From the NCBI RefSeq assembly GCF_023631325.1, contig NZ_JALQDG010000037.1, positions 37,744 to 101,743 on the forward strand: a stretch of DNA of 64,000 bases, read 5' to 3'. Each line of letters opens with the position of its first letter. Position 1 is the stretch's first letter. This stretch comes from Caballeronia sp. INDeC2. GTDB taxonomy: Bacteria > Pseudomonadota > Gammaproteobacteria > Burkholderiales > Burkholderiaceae. The notes below the pieces were generated by a model, which saw nothing but the letters and a program-made list of their open reading frames with translations, ran no database searches and was not told the DNA's origin. This document shows positions 17,691 to 25,282 of this stretch, piece after piece. Made by a program: the position numbers and the translations under genes.

Positions 17691-17981
17691 ATGAGAGCGA
17701 TCAGATACGCGATAGTGGCCGCCAAACTGACGTTTGGCCTTGTGACGGTGGCGCAGGCGCATCCGTTCATCGGCGTGGGCATCATGGGCGGGCCCGTGTT
17801 CCCGGTGGCGTCGAGCGCGCAGAGTGCGCCGCCGCTGCCGGTCTATCCTCGCGCGACGGATTCCGGCCCGGCGCCGCTGCCGCTGGATGCGCCGCCGGTG
17901 CGTTATGTTCAGCCTGCTGTTGGGAATATCGCGGCGATCATGGGGCGGGGGAATTTTTCCGGGGTTCAGAGTGGGGTGTGA
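17691..17981 (+). CDS. Small exported Pro-rich hypothetical protein
   Basis: 96 residues from ATG 17691, preceded by GGGAGACGGGAA. A signal peptide at residues 1-20 ends at VAQAHP. The mature part is short and Pro/Ala-rich (SAQSAPPLPVYPRA, APLPLDAPPVRYVQP) with Gly-rich hydrophobic pieces (FIGVGIMGGPVFPV). No family is recognised; it is probably a periplasmic or secreted small protein. An in-frame start further upstream at 17577 has no ribosome site and would bury the signal peptide. Confidence 0.65.
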   Translation: MRAIRYAIVAAKLTFGLVTVAQAHPFIGVGIMGGPVFPVASSAQSAPPLPVYPRATDSGPAPLPLDAPPVRYVQPAVGNIAAIMGRGNFSGVQSGV

Positions 17982-18056
17982 GGATGCCAATTCCGCTCAC
18001 ATCGACGCGAAAAACATTCGTTTGTCACGTCGCGCCCACCGCGTTAGCCTGACCGA

Positions 18057-18395
18057 ATGAACGAACCCATCGACTACGCAGCCATCGCCGACGTCGCCCG
18101 CGACGGCTACATGAACCGCATCATCGCGACCGCCAACGACCACGATGTCCACATCAGCGTGATGGACGCGCCGTACCCATGGCACTTTCATCCGAATTCG
18201 GACGAGACTTTCGTCGCCGTCGAAGGCACGCTCGTCATCGAATTCGAGGAAGGCGCCGTCGAATTGCGCTCCGGGCAGTTGCTCACCGTGCCCGCGGGCA
18301 AGCCGCATTGCACGCGGCCGGGCGGCACGCGATCCGTCAATCTGACGTTCGAAAAGAAGGACGCGCAAACCGTCTTCTGCGACGCGCCGAGCTAG
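18057..18395 (+). CDS. Cupin-domain protein
   Basis: 112 residues forming one cupin barrel. Motif 1 is seen as PYPWHFHPNSDETFVAVEG (metal-type His-x-His plus Glu) and motif 2 as LTVPAGKPHCTRPGG (His). All three or four metal ligands of a small conserved-barrel cupin are present. The role is unknown; enzymes, sugar isomerases and regulators all share this fold. It stands alone and its stop overlaps the end of the convergent LysR fragment. Confidence 0.85.
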   Translation: MNEPIDYAAIADVARDGYMNRIIATANDHDVHISVMDAPYPWHFHPNSDETFVAVEGTLVIEFEEGAVELRSGQLLTVPAGKPHCTRPGGTRSVNLTFEKKDAQTVFCDAPS

Positions 18396-18690
18396 CGCGC
18401 GGCACGCGTTTCCAGATGTTCGACGAGACGGCGCGCCGCGGGCTGCAACGCGTCGAAATTCCTGAAGCACGCGACGAAGCGCCGTTTCGCGAACGCATCG
18501 GATAACGGAACAGCCTCGACGCCCAGCGCCTGCCGATAGGTCGCCGCGACTTCCATCGGCACGACGCTGATCCCGAGTCCCGCCGCGACAACGCGAAACG
18601 CCGCGTCGAAACTCGACACGATCACGCGATACGACATCGTCTTGCCCGCCTGCGCCGCGGCGCGTTGCAGCATCGTATGAACGGAGCAAA
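18392..18690 (-). pseudogene. LysR regulator, C-terminal fragment only
   Basis: The minus-strand frame ending at 18392 carries the last 100 or so residues of a LysR effector domain (TMSYRVIVSSFDAAFRVVAA, GLGISVVPMEVAATY, RRFVACFRNFDALQPAA). Upstream of about 18690 the similarity stops, and the DNA switches to a plus-strand MFS reading. The DNA-binding domain and start are missing, so the gene is dead. Confidence 0.75.
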
Positions 18691-18699
18691 GCGAACGTG

Positions 18700-19335
18700 T
18701 CGTGAGCGGGATTGAACGCGTGGTCGAGCGCGAATCGGGCGCCGCATTGCCGCCGCCCGCGCCTGTCGTCGAGCAGCCGGCGCATCGGCGCGCGTCGCTC
18801 GGCGAGTTGTTCGAAGCGCCGTATCGGTCGCGCCTCATCATGCTCGTCGTCTTCAACTTTTGTCAGGCGATCGAAGAGCTTGCTGTATTCGTTCGTCATC
18901 GCGTTCGCTTTGCCGATCGGACCGATGCTCGCCATGTTTAACGCCGATCGCTTTCAGCGGGAGTATCTGATCGTCGGCGGCGCGCTCGTCGTGATCGTGA
19001 GCGGTCTCGCGTTCGGACAGATGAAATCGCCGGTCTCGCTCATTGCGCGCGGCGTGTTGATTTCGCTCGCGGGACAAACCATCTCGGTCTGCTATCACGC
19101 GTATCAGACCGAGCTTTTTCCGACGGCCGTGCGTTGCCGTGCGAGCGACATCGTGTACTCGGCGAGCCGCGCGGGCGCGATGATGTCGGGCTTCGTCATC
19201 GCCTCGCTGCTGAAGGACTTCGGCGTGCCGGGCGTGTTCTTCGGCATTACGGTGTGCATGTTGCTGGTCGCGCTGGCGATCGGCCTGTTCGGGCCGAAGA
19301 CCAACGGCTTGGGTCTGGAGGAACTGAATCACTGA
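18700..19335 (+). pseudogene. MFS (sugar-porter-like) transporter, truncated and frameshifted
   Basis: The 5' half is absent. The readable part begins ERVVERESGAALPPPAPVVE, continues to SLGELFEAPYRSRLIMLVVF and NFCQAI, then jumps frame near 18870 to KSLLYSFVIAFALPIGPM and runs intact to the C-terminus (FGITVCMLLVALAIG, then LGLEELNH). About 20 residues that would form a loop and helix between NFCQAI and KSLLYS are missing along with the frame. Both the missing 5' end and the inner deletion make it non-functional. Confidence 0.78.
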
Positions 19336-19496
19336 GCGAATGGCGCCACGGCCGCCACGCTTTCACCAACCCATGCGCAGGCTTACGGACAGACACCCGC
19401 GCGTGCGGCATCCTTCGAGTGCGGGAACAACTCCTGCATCGCATGCTCAAAGCGAGCGATCTATCCTTCGTTTGCTGTCACAACACCCCTTCGGCG

Positions 19497-19886
19497 ATGA
19501 ACACGCAACTCAGTGAGCAGTGTAAGTCTCGCCTGTACCGCTTGAAATTCGAGGCGCCGCTCGAAGGCGTCGCGTTCATTCTGGCGGACAGCCGCGAGGC
19601 GGCATGGCGCGTGGGCAAGACGGTGATGGCGGTGCTGCACGGCGTCGGCATCCAGACCGTGTCGCTGCATGAAATCCTGTCGCTTCAGGAGCTGGTAAGC
19701 GCGGGCGTGAGCGACGACGAAGACATGCGCATTTTCGAACTCGCCGTCGCGGGCGGCAAGGTCGAGCAATGGGTGCGCACGCCATATTTCCTCACCGACG
19801 ACGCCACGCTGCTCGGCAAATGGGCCGAACTGCGCGCCGATCTCGCCGCCGACGTCGCACGCAACGTGATGCGGCGCGCCAGGTAG
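19497..19886 (+). CDS. Conserved-looking hypothetical protein
   Basis: 129 residues from ATG 19497 (MNTQLSEQCKSRLYRLKFEA). No clear ribosome site; a longer in-frame upstream stretch reads through the MFS pseudogene region and is not credible. It is soluble, with an alpha/beta mix (ILADSREAAWRVGKTVMAVL, then VSLHEILSLQELVSAGVSDD) and an acidic C-terminal half. No family is recognised. The 160 bp upstream hold no other gene. Confidence 0.6.
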   Translation: MNTQLSEQCKSRLYRLKFEAPLEGVAFILADSREAAWRVGKTVMAVLHGVGIQTVSLHEILSLQELVSAGVSDDEDMRIFELAVAGGKVEQWVRTPYFLTDDATLLGKWAELRADLAADVARNVMRRAR

Positions 19887-19966
19887 AACGCGGTTGCATA
19901 CGGGTACGTCGTGTGCTCGGACCACAGTCATCCCTTTGCGTCGTCCCAGAGTGGCGGGGTACTCCG

Positions 19967-20227
19967 ATGATCCGCTCGTACAACCACAAAGGCTTCGTGC
20001 TCGAAGTCGCCATCGAAACGAATTTCAGGCTCGTGCCTGCGCCGGGGGCGGTTCGCTATCTGGCGATCGTGACCATCAGCCGGTCGGGAAGGCCGGTGAC
20101 GGTGTTCTCGCCGCTGTGTATCGGGAGCGTGCGCTGTTCGAGCTTCACGTCTGCCGAGGACGCGCTGATGAGCGCGCATACGGCGGCACGCACATTCGTC
20201 GATGAATGGGTGCAAGCGGCTTCGTGA
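19967..20227 (+). CDS. Small hypothetical protein
   Basis: 86 residues from ATG 19967 (MIRSYNHKGFVLEVAIE). It has alternating beta-strand-like segments (YLAIVTISRSGRPVTVFSPL) and a helical end (DALMSAHTAARTFVDEWVQ). This layout, a short beta-sheet plus one helix, resembles small Burkholderia proteins that I cannot name. Longer upstream in-frame sequence is Arg-rich and non-coding in character. No operon partner is evident. Confidence 0.6.
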   Translation: MIRSYNHKGFVLEVAIETNFRLVPAPGAVRYLAIVTISRSGRPVTVFSPLCIGSVRCSSFTSAEDALMSAHTAARTFVDEWVQAAS

Positions 20228-20247
20228 TGCCGTCGTGCGGGACGATA

Positions 20248-20559
20248 TCAGGCGGCGGCGCGCCGGCTTTGCTGTCCGTCTTGCGCGTTCGCGGCGGTGT
20301 CGAGCGCGCTATCCAGTAACGCGAGCTTGCGTTGAAGCGACGCCACGCGATGACTCTGCGACGGGACGAGATCGTAGTCCGCGTCGAGTTGCGAAATGCG
20401 CATGTCCCAGTATTTGGCCGGCAGGCGATCCGCAGCCGTGCTGCCTTCGACGACACTCGCGAGGATTTTTTCCAGATGCCGGAGTTCGCCCTCCGCGAGT
20501 TGAGCGGGGCGTCGCTGTCGAAACGCTGGGACGGTGGTTGCGTTGGCACTACTTTTCAT
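20248..20559 (-). CDS. Hypothetical coiled-coil-like protein
   Basis: 103 residues from ATG 20559 (MKSSANATTVPAF); a TTG at 20628 would extend it. The middle has EGELRHLEKILASVVEGSTA and MRISQLDADYDLVPSQSHRV, and the rest is helical with heptad-like spacing (VASLQRKLALLDSALDTAAN). The C-terminus is Arg/Ala-rich. No domain is recognised. It is convergent with the small gene ending at 20227. Confidence 0.5.
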   Translation of the reverse strand: MKSSANATTVPAFRQRRPAQLAEGELRHLEKILASVVEGSTAADRLPAKYWDMRISQLDADYDLVPSQSHRVASLQRKLALLDSALDTAANAQDGQQSRRAAA

Positions 20560-21001
20560 GTCGCTGGTTCCGGCTGGATTTGCAGAAGCTTCTATTAAAG
20601 CAATCAACGTTCCGAGCAGGCGATTCAAGGCTATTCAATTTGTTTCGAAATGAAACTCGGGGCGGCCCATACCCGCCGAACGCCGTGGCAAACGTTTGCA
20701 GGGCTGTTACATTTTTTAAGGACTTTTCCTCTAATTTCCGGCATTCGGCGTCGATAGTCGTAAATTCGTCGCCCCAGAATGCAAGTGCGACGCGCAAGTT
20801 TTTCAAGAGGATCGAGATATTCGAGAGAACATATCGCGCTCATCCGCAACGCCGAATCGAATGCAATTCGTTTTGTCAGACAAGTGAAAGAAAATCCAGA
20901 AAATACTTCGGGCGCCTGATTATTGAAAGGGAAGAAGATCAGAGCGCGCACATTAATTTGTATTGTTTGCGCACCCTAAGGGAATTTTAAGAAGAGTTAA
21001 A

Positions 21002-21034
21002 ACGGAGCGGTCTCCTCTCGCGAAACCGCTCCGT
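21002..21034 (-). terminator. Hairpin with T-run on the minus strand
   Basis: A perfect 10-bp inverted repeat ACGGAGCGGT (21002-21011) / ACCGCTCCGT (21025-21034) has a 13-base loop. On the minus strand the stem is followed directly by TTTTAACTCTTCTT, so it looks like an intrinsic terminator for leftward transcription. No leftward gene is known upstream of it. Confidence 0.5.
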
Positions 21035-21118
21035 GTCCTCAGAATATCTGCTCGGAGATCTGTAGACGCAAACAAGCTTAGCAAATACCGGCAGCCGATA
21101 TTAACGCCACGCGGCGCA

Positions 21119-21307
21119 ATGGACTTCTCCGGAATACGCAGTAATAACGTCGCCGATGTGCAACAGACGGTTCATCGTCGGCAGGACCTTGCCTCGTATA
21201 AGCAGTTGAGCTTAAAAGAATATGAAGGCGCCTGCACGCCGATTCGCAGAATCAGCAAAAGATTATTGCGTGCGATACGCGGCGACATTCAAGTGCACGT
21301 CGCATAA
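21119..21307 (+). CDS. Doubtful small protein in AT-rich region
   Basis: 62 codons from ATG 21119 (MDFSGIRSNNVADVQQTVHR, ending RGDIQVHVA). Codon use includes AGA, TTA, ATA and AAA, unlike the neighbouring GC-rich genes. There is no ribosome site or recognised motif. It may be a remnant of acquired DNA or chance; listed because nothing else occupies the stretch. Confidence 0.25.
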   Translation: MDFSGIRSNNVADVQQTVHRRQDLASYKQLSLKEYEGACTPIRRISKRLLRAIRGDIQVHVA

Positions 21308-21398
21308 AGTGTCTCCCAGTTTCACGAGGGAAAGGCGGACATCGATATCGTCCGCAAGCCCCAGGAAGCTTTCGCTTTAAACAGGACACTAGAGAACC

Positions 21399-22556
21399 AT
21401 GAAAAAAACCCTTCTCATCGCGGGCATTCTCGGCACGTTCGCAGCAGCAGCCCATGCGCAGAGCAGCGTCACGTTGTACGGCACGCTGGATGCAGGTCTC
21501 GTCTATACGAACAATTCCGGCGGCCATAACAACTGGCAGCAGGGCAGCGGCTCGGTTTCGGATACTTACTTCGGCCTGAAGGGCAGCGAAGATCTGGGCG
21601 GCGGGTTGCACGCGCTCTTCAAGTTGGAGAGCGGCTTCAACCTCAATAACGGCCGCTTCAACGAAAGCAGCACCATGTTCAACCGTCAGGCGTATGTCGG
21701 CCTTCAGCACGATCAATTCGGCACGATCACGCTCGGCCGTCAATATGATTCGATGGTCGATTATCTGTCGCCGTTCGCGGAATCGGGCGCGGACTACGGC
21801 AACAATCTGGCCGCGCATCCGTTCGACAACGACAATCTCGATCACTCGTTCTCGATCAAGAATTCGGTCAAGTATCAAAGCGCGAGCTACGCGGGCTTCA
21901 AGTTCGGCGGTCTGTACGGCTTCTCGAACGACGCCGGCCAGTTCGCGAACAACCGCGCGTGGAGCGCGGGCGCTTCGTATGGCAACGGCCCGCTGAACTT
22001 CGCCGCGGCTTATCTGCAGACGAACAACTCGCGCAGCAACCTGAACGCGGGCGGCGCGGTGTCGGCAGGGCAGGGCAACAACGCCAATCTGACGGCCGAA
22101 TTGCAGCGCACGTTCGGCGCGGGCGTGAACTACACGTACGGCCCGGCGACGGTCGGGTTCGTGTGGACCAACACCCACTACGACAACCTGCTCGCCGCAT
22201 CGCAAGGCGGCACGACGCTGGCGCTGCCGGGCAACACGAATCTTCATTTGAACAACTTCGAGCTGAACGGCCGCTACGCGCTGACGCCGGCGCTGAGCCT
22301 TGACGCCGCGTACACGTACACGGACGGCAAGGTGACGGGCGCGAACGGTTCGGGCGATCCGAAGTGGCATACCGCCTCGCTGCAAGCCGACTACGCGCTC
22401 TCGAAGCGCACCGATGTATATGTGGAAGGCGTGTATCAGCACGCGTCGGGCGAACTGGGCAATGCCGGCGCGAACGTCGCGATGATCAACACGCTGTCGC
22501 CGTCGTCGACGCAGAATCAGGTGGCCGCAACGGTGGGTCTGCGTCACCGCTTCTAA
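21399..22556 (+). CDS. Gram-negative general porin (Burkholderia type)
   Basis: 385 residues. The signal peptide (1-20) ends AAAAHAQ and is followed directly by SSVTLYGTLDAGLVYTNN, the standard first strand of Porin_4 family 16-strand trimeric porins. The family features VSDTYFGLKGSEDLGGGLHA, FNRQAYVGLQHDQFGTITLG and a terminal strand ending in Phe (VGLRHRF), the BAM recognition end, are all present. It forms a diffusion channel in the outer membrane. A hairpin in the leader and a strong terminator after the gene frame a single-gene transcript. Confidence 0.95.
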   Translation: MKKTLLIAGILGTFAAAAHAQSSVTLYGTLDAGLVYTNNSGGHNNWQQGSGSVSDTYFGLKGSEDLGGGLHALFKLESGFNLNNGRFNESSTMFNRQAYVGLQHDQFGTITLGRQYDSMVDYLSPFAESGADYGNNLAAHPFDNDNLDHSFSIKNSVKYQSASYAGFKFGGLYGFSNDAGQFANNRAWSAGASYGNGPLNFAAAYLQTNNSRSNLNAGGAVSAGQGNNANLTAELQRTFGAGVNYTYGPATVGFVWTNTHYDNLLAASQGGTTLALPGNTNLHLNNFELNGRYALTPALSLDAAYTYTDGKVTGANGSGDPKWHTASLQADYALSKRTDVYVEGVYQHASGELGNAGANVAMINTLSPSSTQNQVAATVGLRHRF

Positions 22557-22581
22557 GCGCCACGGAGCGTCAAGAAAGCGC

Positions 22582-22614
22582 AACGGCCGCGATCGACGAG
22601 ATCGCGGCCGTTTT
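22582..22614 (+). terminator. Rho-independent terminator of the porin gene
   Basis: A 13-bp stem AACGGCCGCGATC (22582-22594) pairs with 22600-22612 across a five-base loop and is followed by TTTT. It ends the porin transcript and may also stop the convergent phytochrome transcript. Confidence 0.85.
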
Positions 22615-22624
22615 GCATGGTGCG

Positions 22625-25012
22625 TTACTTCTTCTCTTCGGAGCGCTTGATGAACTGGCCGATGTCATGCCCCGCGCCGCCCGTGCCCGCTGCGAGCCGC
22701 GCCAGCGCGGTCGCGGCCGTGTCGCGCCGCACGCCGCTCTCGGGGCGAAATTGCTTCGGCAGCGCGAGATAGAAGGTCGCGCCGCGATCGGGCGTGCCTT
22801 CGGCCCAGGCCTTGCCGCCATGCCGCTCGATGATGCGCCGCACGTTCGCGAGCCCGATGCCGGTGCCGTCGAACTTTTCGTTCACATGCAGGCGCTGGAA
22901 TACGCCGAAGAGCTTGTCGACGTAGCGCATGTCGAAGCCCACGCCGTTGTCGCGCACGAAGTAGACGACGTGGCCGACGAATTCGCCGGTGCCGTCGTGC
23001 GCGCCGATTTCGATCGCCGGCTGCTCGCGCTGCGCGCTGAACTTCACCGCGTTGGACATGATGTTAGCGAACGCCACGTGCAGAAAGACGAGATCGCCTT
23101 CGATGGACGGCAGCGCGTCCACCTTCCAGCGCACGCGCGCCGACGCGTGTTCGTCGATATCGTTCTGAATCACCGTATGGACGAGCGCGTGGACATCGAC
23201 CTTGTGCGGACGCAGCGCCGCGCGGCCGAGTTGCGCGAACGAAAGCAGATCGTCGACGAGACGGCCGCCGAAACGCGCCGATGTCACGATGCGCTCCAGA
23301 TAACCGCGCCCGCGCTCGGATAGCTTCTCGCCATCGATCTGCTTGAGCAGGTCCGCGAAGCTCACGATATGCCGTAGCGGCGCGCGCAGATCGTGCGACA
23401 CCGTGTACGAAAACCCTTCGAGCTCGTGATTCGCGCGGCCGAGTTCGGTCGCGAGCTGCGCGATTTCCTCCGCGCGCCGCAGCACGATGCCGAGCACCGC
23501 CGCGCGAAACTCCAGCGCGATCTCGCGTTCTGCGGAGCGCCACGGCAGCGAACGATGACGCACGACATCCGTCCACGTATCGAAGCTCACGCGCGGCGAC
23601 AGCGAGTCGGCAAGGCCCGTGAGTTTCGCGCGCGGATCGCCCGCCCATTCGATCGTCTGCACGACTTCGCGGCGAAACCAGATTACGTAATTGCGGTAGA
23701 TCTTCGAGATCGACACCGCGAGAAAACCGGCCACGTCCGGCGAATCGGCGAGCGCGGGGCAATCCTGCGACGCGCGATCCGACATGACCACGTCCTCGCT
23801 CTGATCGTCGAGCCAGTCGACGAGCGCCGTGACGCCATGTTCGCCCGGCGTTGCGCCGACCAGCGACGTGCGCCCCTCGAAGATCACCGCCGCGCCCGAC
23901 GAGCGCGTGAAGCCGAGCAGATCGGATGCGTCTTCGACGAGCGCGTCGACGAAACTGTCGGTATTGGCCATCGACGAAAGCAGCTTCGACAGCATGCGAC
24001 GCAGTTCGAGCCGGTAATGCGCTTCACCCTGCGACTCACGCGCCTCGATTTGCAGCGAGACGATCTGCGCGACATGCTCGCACGCGGTGCGCACTTCGAA
24101 CGGCGGCAGCTTCGGCGTCGCGTGATGGCAGGAGATGAGGCCCCACAGTTTGTCGTCGACGAGAATGGACATCGACATGGAAGCGAGCGTGCCCATGTTG
24201 CGCATGTATTGCAGATGCACGGGCGACACGCTGCGCAGGGACGCGTACGTGAGATCGGTCGGGCGGCCGGTCGCCGGATGCAGCGCGGGCACGAGCGGCG
24301 CGGCTTCGTAATCGGCGTTCGAAATGAGCCGGATGCGGTTCTTGCGATACAGCTCGCGCGCCTGCGCCGGAATGTCCGACGCCGGAAAGTGCTGGTTCAG
24401 ATATGACGGATAGCCCGGCTCTACGGCTTCGGCGAGCACGTTGCCGTTGCCTTCCTCGTCGAACTGATAGACGAGCGTGCGTCCGAATCCGGTGATGCGC
24501 GCGATTTCATCGGCGGCGAACTGGCAAAGCTGCTCGATGGTGCGCAACGACTGCACGTCGGTGACGAAGGAGCGCACGAGCGGGTAGATCGTCGAGAATA
24601 CGTCGGCGGTGTCCTGCGCCGGTTCGACTTCGACGAACAGCAGCCCGTCATGCCGATGCACGACGATCGCAACCGGCCCGCGCGTCGTCCAGCCGTCGAG
24701 CACGACGTTGCCGGCGTGGATCGTCGCGCCGTCGCGCGAGAGTTGCTTCAACGCCGCGCTCGCGCGCTCGGCGGCGGGCTCGCCGAGAATCGTCGATAGC
24801 GCGCGGCCCAAGCAGACATCGGGCGCGACGCGCGCGAACTGCGCGACGTTGGCGCTCACCTGCAGTATGTGGCAGTGCGCGTCGACGCTGAAGAGCACGC
24901 CGTGAGGCTGGATGCCGCCGGGAATTTGGATCGGCTCGCGTGCGCATTGCGCTTCGAGCGATGCATCGTGCGTGTTCGAGTCGATGATATGTGCGGTGGA
25001 GGTTTTGTCCAT
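22625..25012 (-). CDS. Bacteriophytochrome sensor histidine kinase
   Basis: 795 residues from ATG 25012, with an AGGA ribosome site upstream. The order is PAS (about 20-130), GAF (about 145-325), PHY (about 335-510), HisKA and HATPase. Cys23 in AQCAREPIQIPGGIQPHG is the biliverdin-attaching cysteine. The GAF domain has FPASDIPAQARELY (209-222), whose Asp213 contacts the chromophore, and the PHY tongue has PRVSF (473-477). The kinase His is His540 in VSHDLRAPLRH, and ATP-site motifs (IMSNAVKFS, DNGVGFDMRYVDKLFG, GTGIGLANVRR) are complete. It should sense red/far-red light and phosphorylate an unseen response regulator. No heme oxygenase gene (bphO) and no receiver gene lies nearby, so biliverdin must come from elsewhere. 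Confidence 0.95.
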   Translation of the reverse strand: MDKTSTAHIIDSNTHDASLEAQCAREPIQIPGGIQPHGVLFSVDAHCHILQVSANVAQFARVAPDVCLGRALSTILGEPAAERASAALKQLSRDGATIHAGNVVLDGWTTRGPVAIVVHRHDGLLFVEVEPAQDTADVFSTIYPLVRSFVTDVQSLRTIEQLCQFAADEIARITGFGRTLVYQFDEEGNGNVLAEAVEPGYPSYLNQHFPASDIPAQARELYRKNRIRLISNADYEAAPLVPALHPATGRPTDLTYASLRSVSPVHLQYMRNMGTLASMSMSILVDDKLWGLISCHHATPKLPPFEVRTACEHVAQIVSLQIEARESQGEAHYRLELRRMLSKLLSSMANTDSFVDALVEDASDLLGFTRSSGAAVIFEGRTSLVGATPGEHGVTALVDWLDDQSEDVVMSDRASQDCPALADSPDVAGFLAVSISKIYRNYVIWFRREVVQTIEWAGDPRAKLTGLADSLSPRVSFDTWTDVVRHRSLPWRSAEREIALEFRAAVLGIVLRRAEEIAQLATELGRANHELEGFSYTVSHDLRAPLRHIVSFADLLKQIDGEKLSERGRGYLERIVTSARFGGRLVDDLLSFAQLGRAALRPHKVDVHALVHTVIQNDIDEHASARVRWKVDALPSIEGDLVFLHVAFANIMSNAVKFSAQREQPAIEIGAHDGTGEFVGHVVYFVRDNGVGFDMRYVDKLFGVFQRLHVNEKFDGTGIGLANVRRIIERHGGKAWAEGTPDRGATFYLALPKQFRPESGVRRDTAATALARLAAGTGGAGHDIGQFIKRSEEKK

Positions 25013-25246
25013 CCCTGTCCTGGTCATACGGTTTCGGCTGGTCATCGAAACGATCGTTTTCGCATCATAGATGGGTTGAGCGTTCAATACATGCGTCGCG
25101 CGCGAGGCGGTGCTTTCTACATGCCGAATGATTCGCCCCGCGTCATTTCTACGTCCAGTGCGACCAACACGCTCACTGCACGAAACGTTCCGCGACATCG
25201 CTGCTACCATGCGAAGCCGACCCACGCGACGAACGCCGGAGGATAC

Positions 25247-25282
25247 ATGCTTCATGACCGCCGCGCGCGCCTGAACGATTGA
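25247..25282 (+). other. Short leader frame overlapping the tpsB start
   Basis: A very strong ribosome site (CGGAGGATAC) precedes ATG 25247, which opens an 11-codon frame (MLHDRRARLND) ending TGA at 25280-25282. That stop overlaps the TTG start of the TpsB gene at 25279 (TTGA). It is either a translationally coupled leader peptide or the true N-terminus split off by a frameshift. Confidence 0.45.

Larger units (their letters stand above)
20629..21398. other. AT-rich region without a clear gene, upstream of a porin
   Basis: These 770 bases are visibly richer in A/T than the flanks (for example runs such as ttaatttgtattgtttgc). The open frames present lack ribosome sites and known motifs. Seen here are a 10-bp perfect hairpin at 21002-21034, a possible 62-residue frame at 21119-21307, and a GCGGAC/GTCCGC hairpin in the porin leader at about 21332-21352. 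The composition suggests a foreign or rapidly changing segment. Confidence 0.5.

Noticed and set aside
16119..17990. A 623-codon minus-strand frame
   Set aside because: Shadow of the FAD-oxidase gene; no recognisable motif.
20549..20806. 85-codon minus-strand frame from TTG in the AT-rich gap
   Set aside because: It overlaps the better-supported frame at 20248-20559, has no ribosome site and no family.
21252..22583. A 443-codon minus-strand frame over the porin
   Set aside because: Antisense to a complete porin with signal peptide and C-terminal Phe; composition is typical of a reverse-strand shadow.
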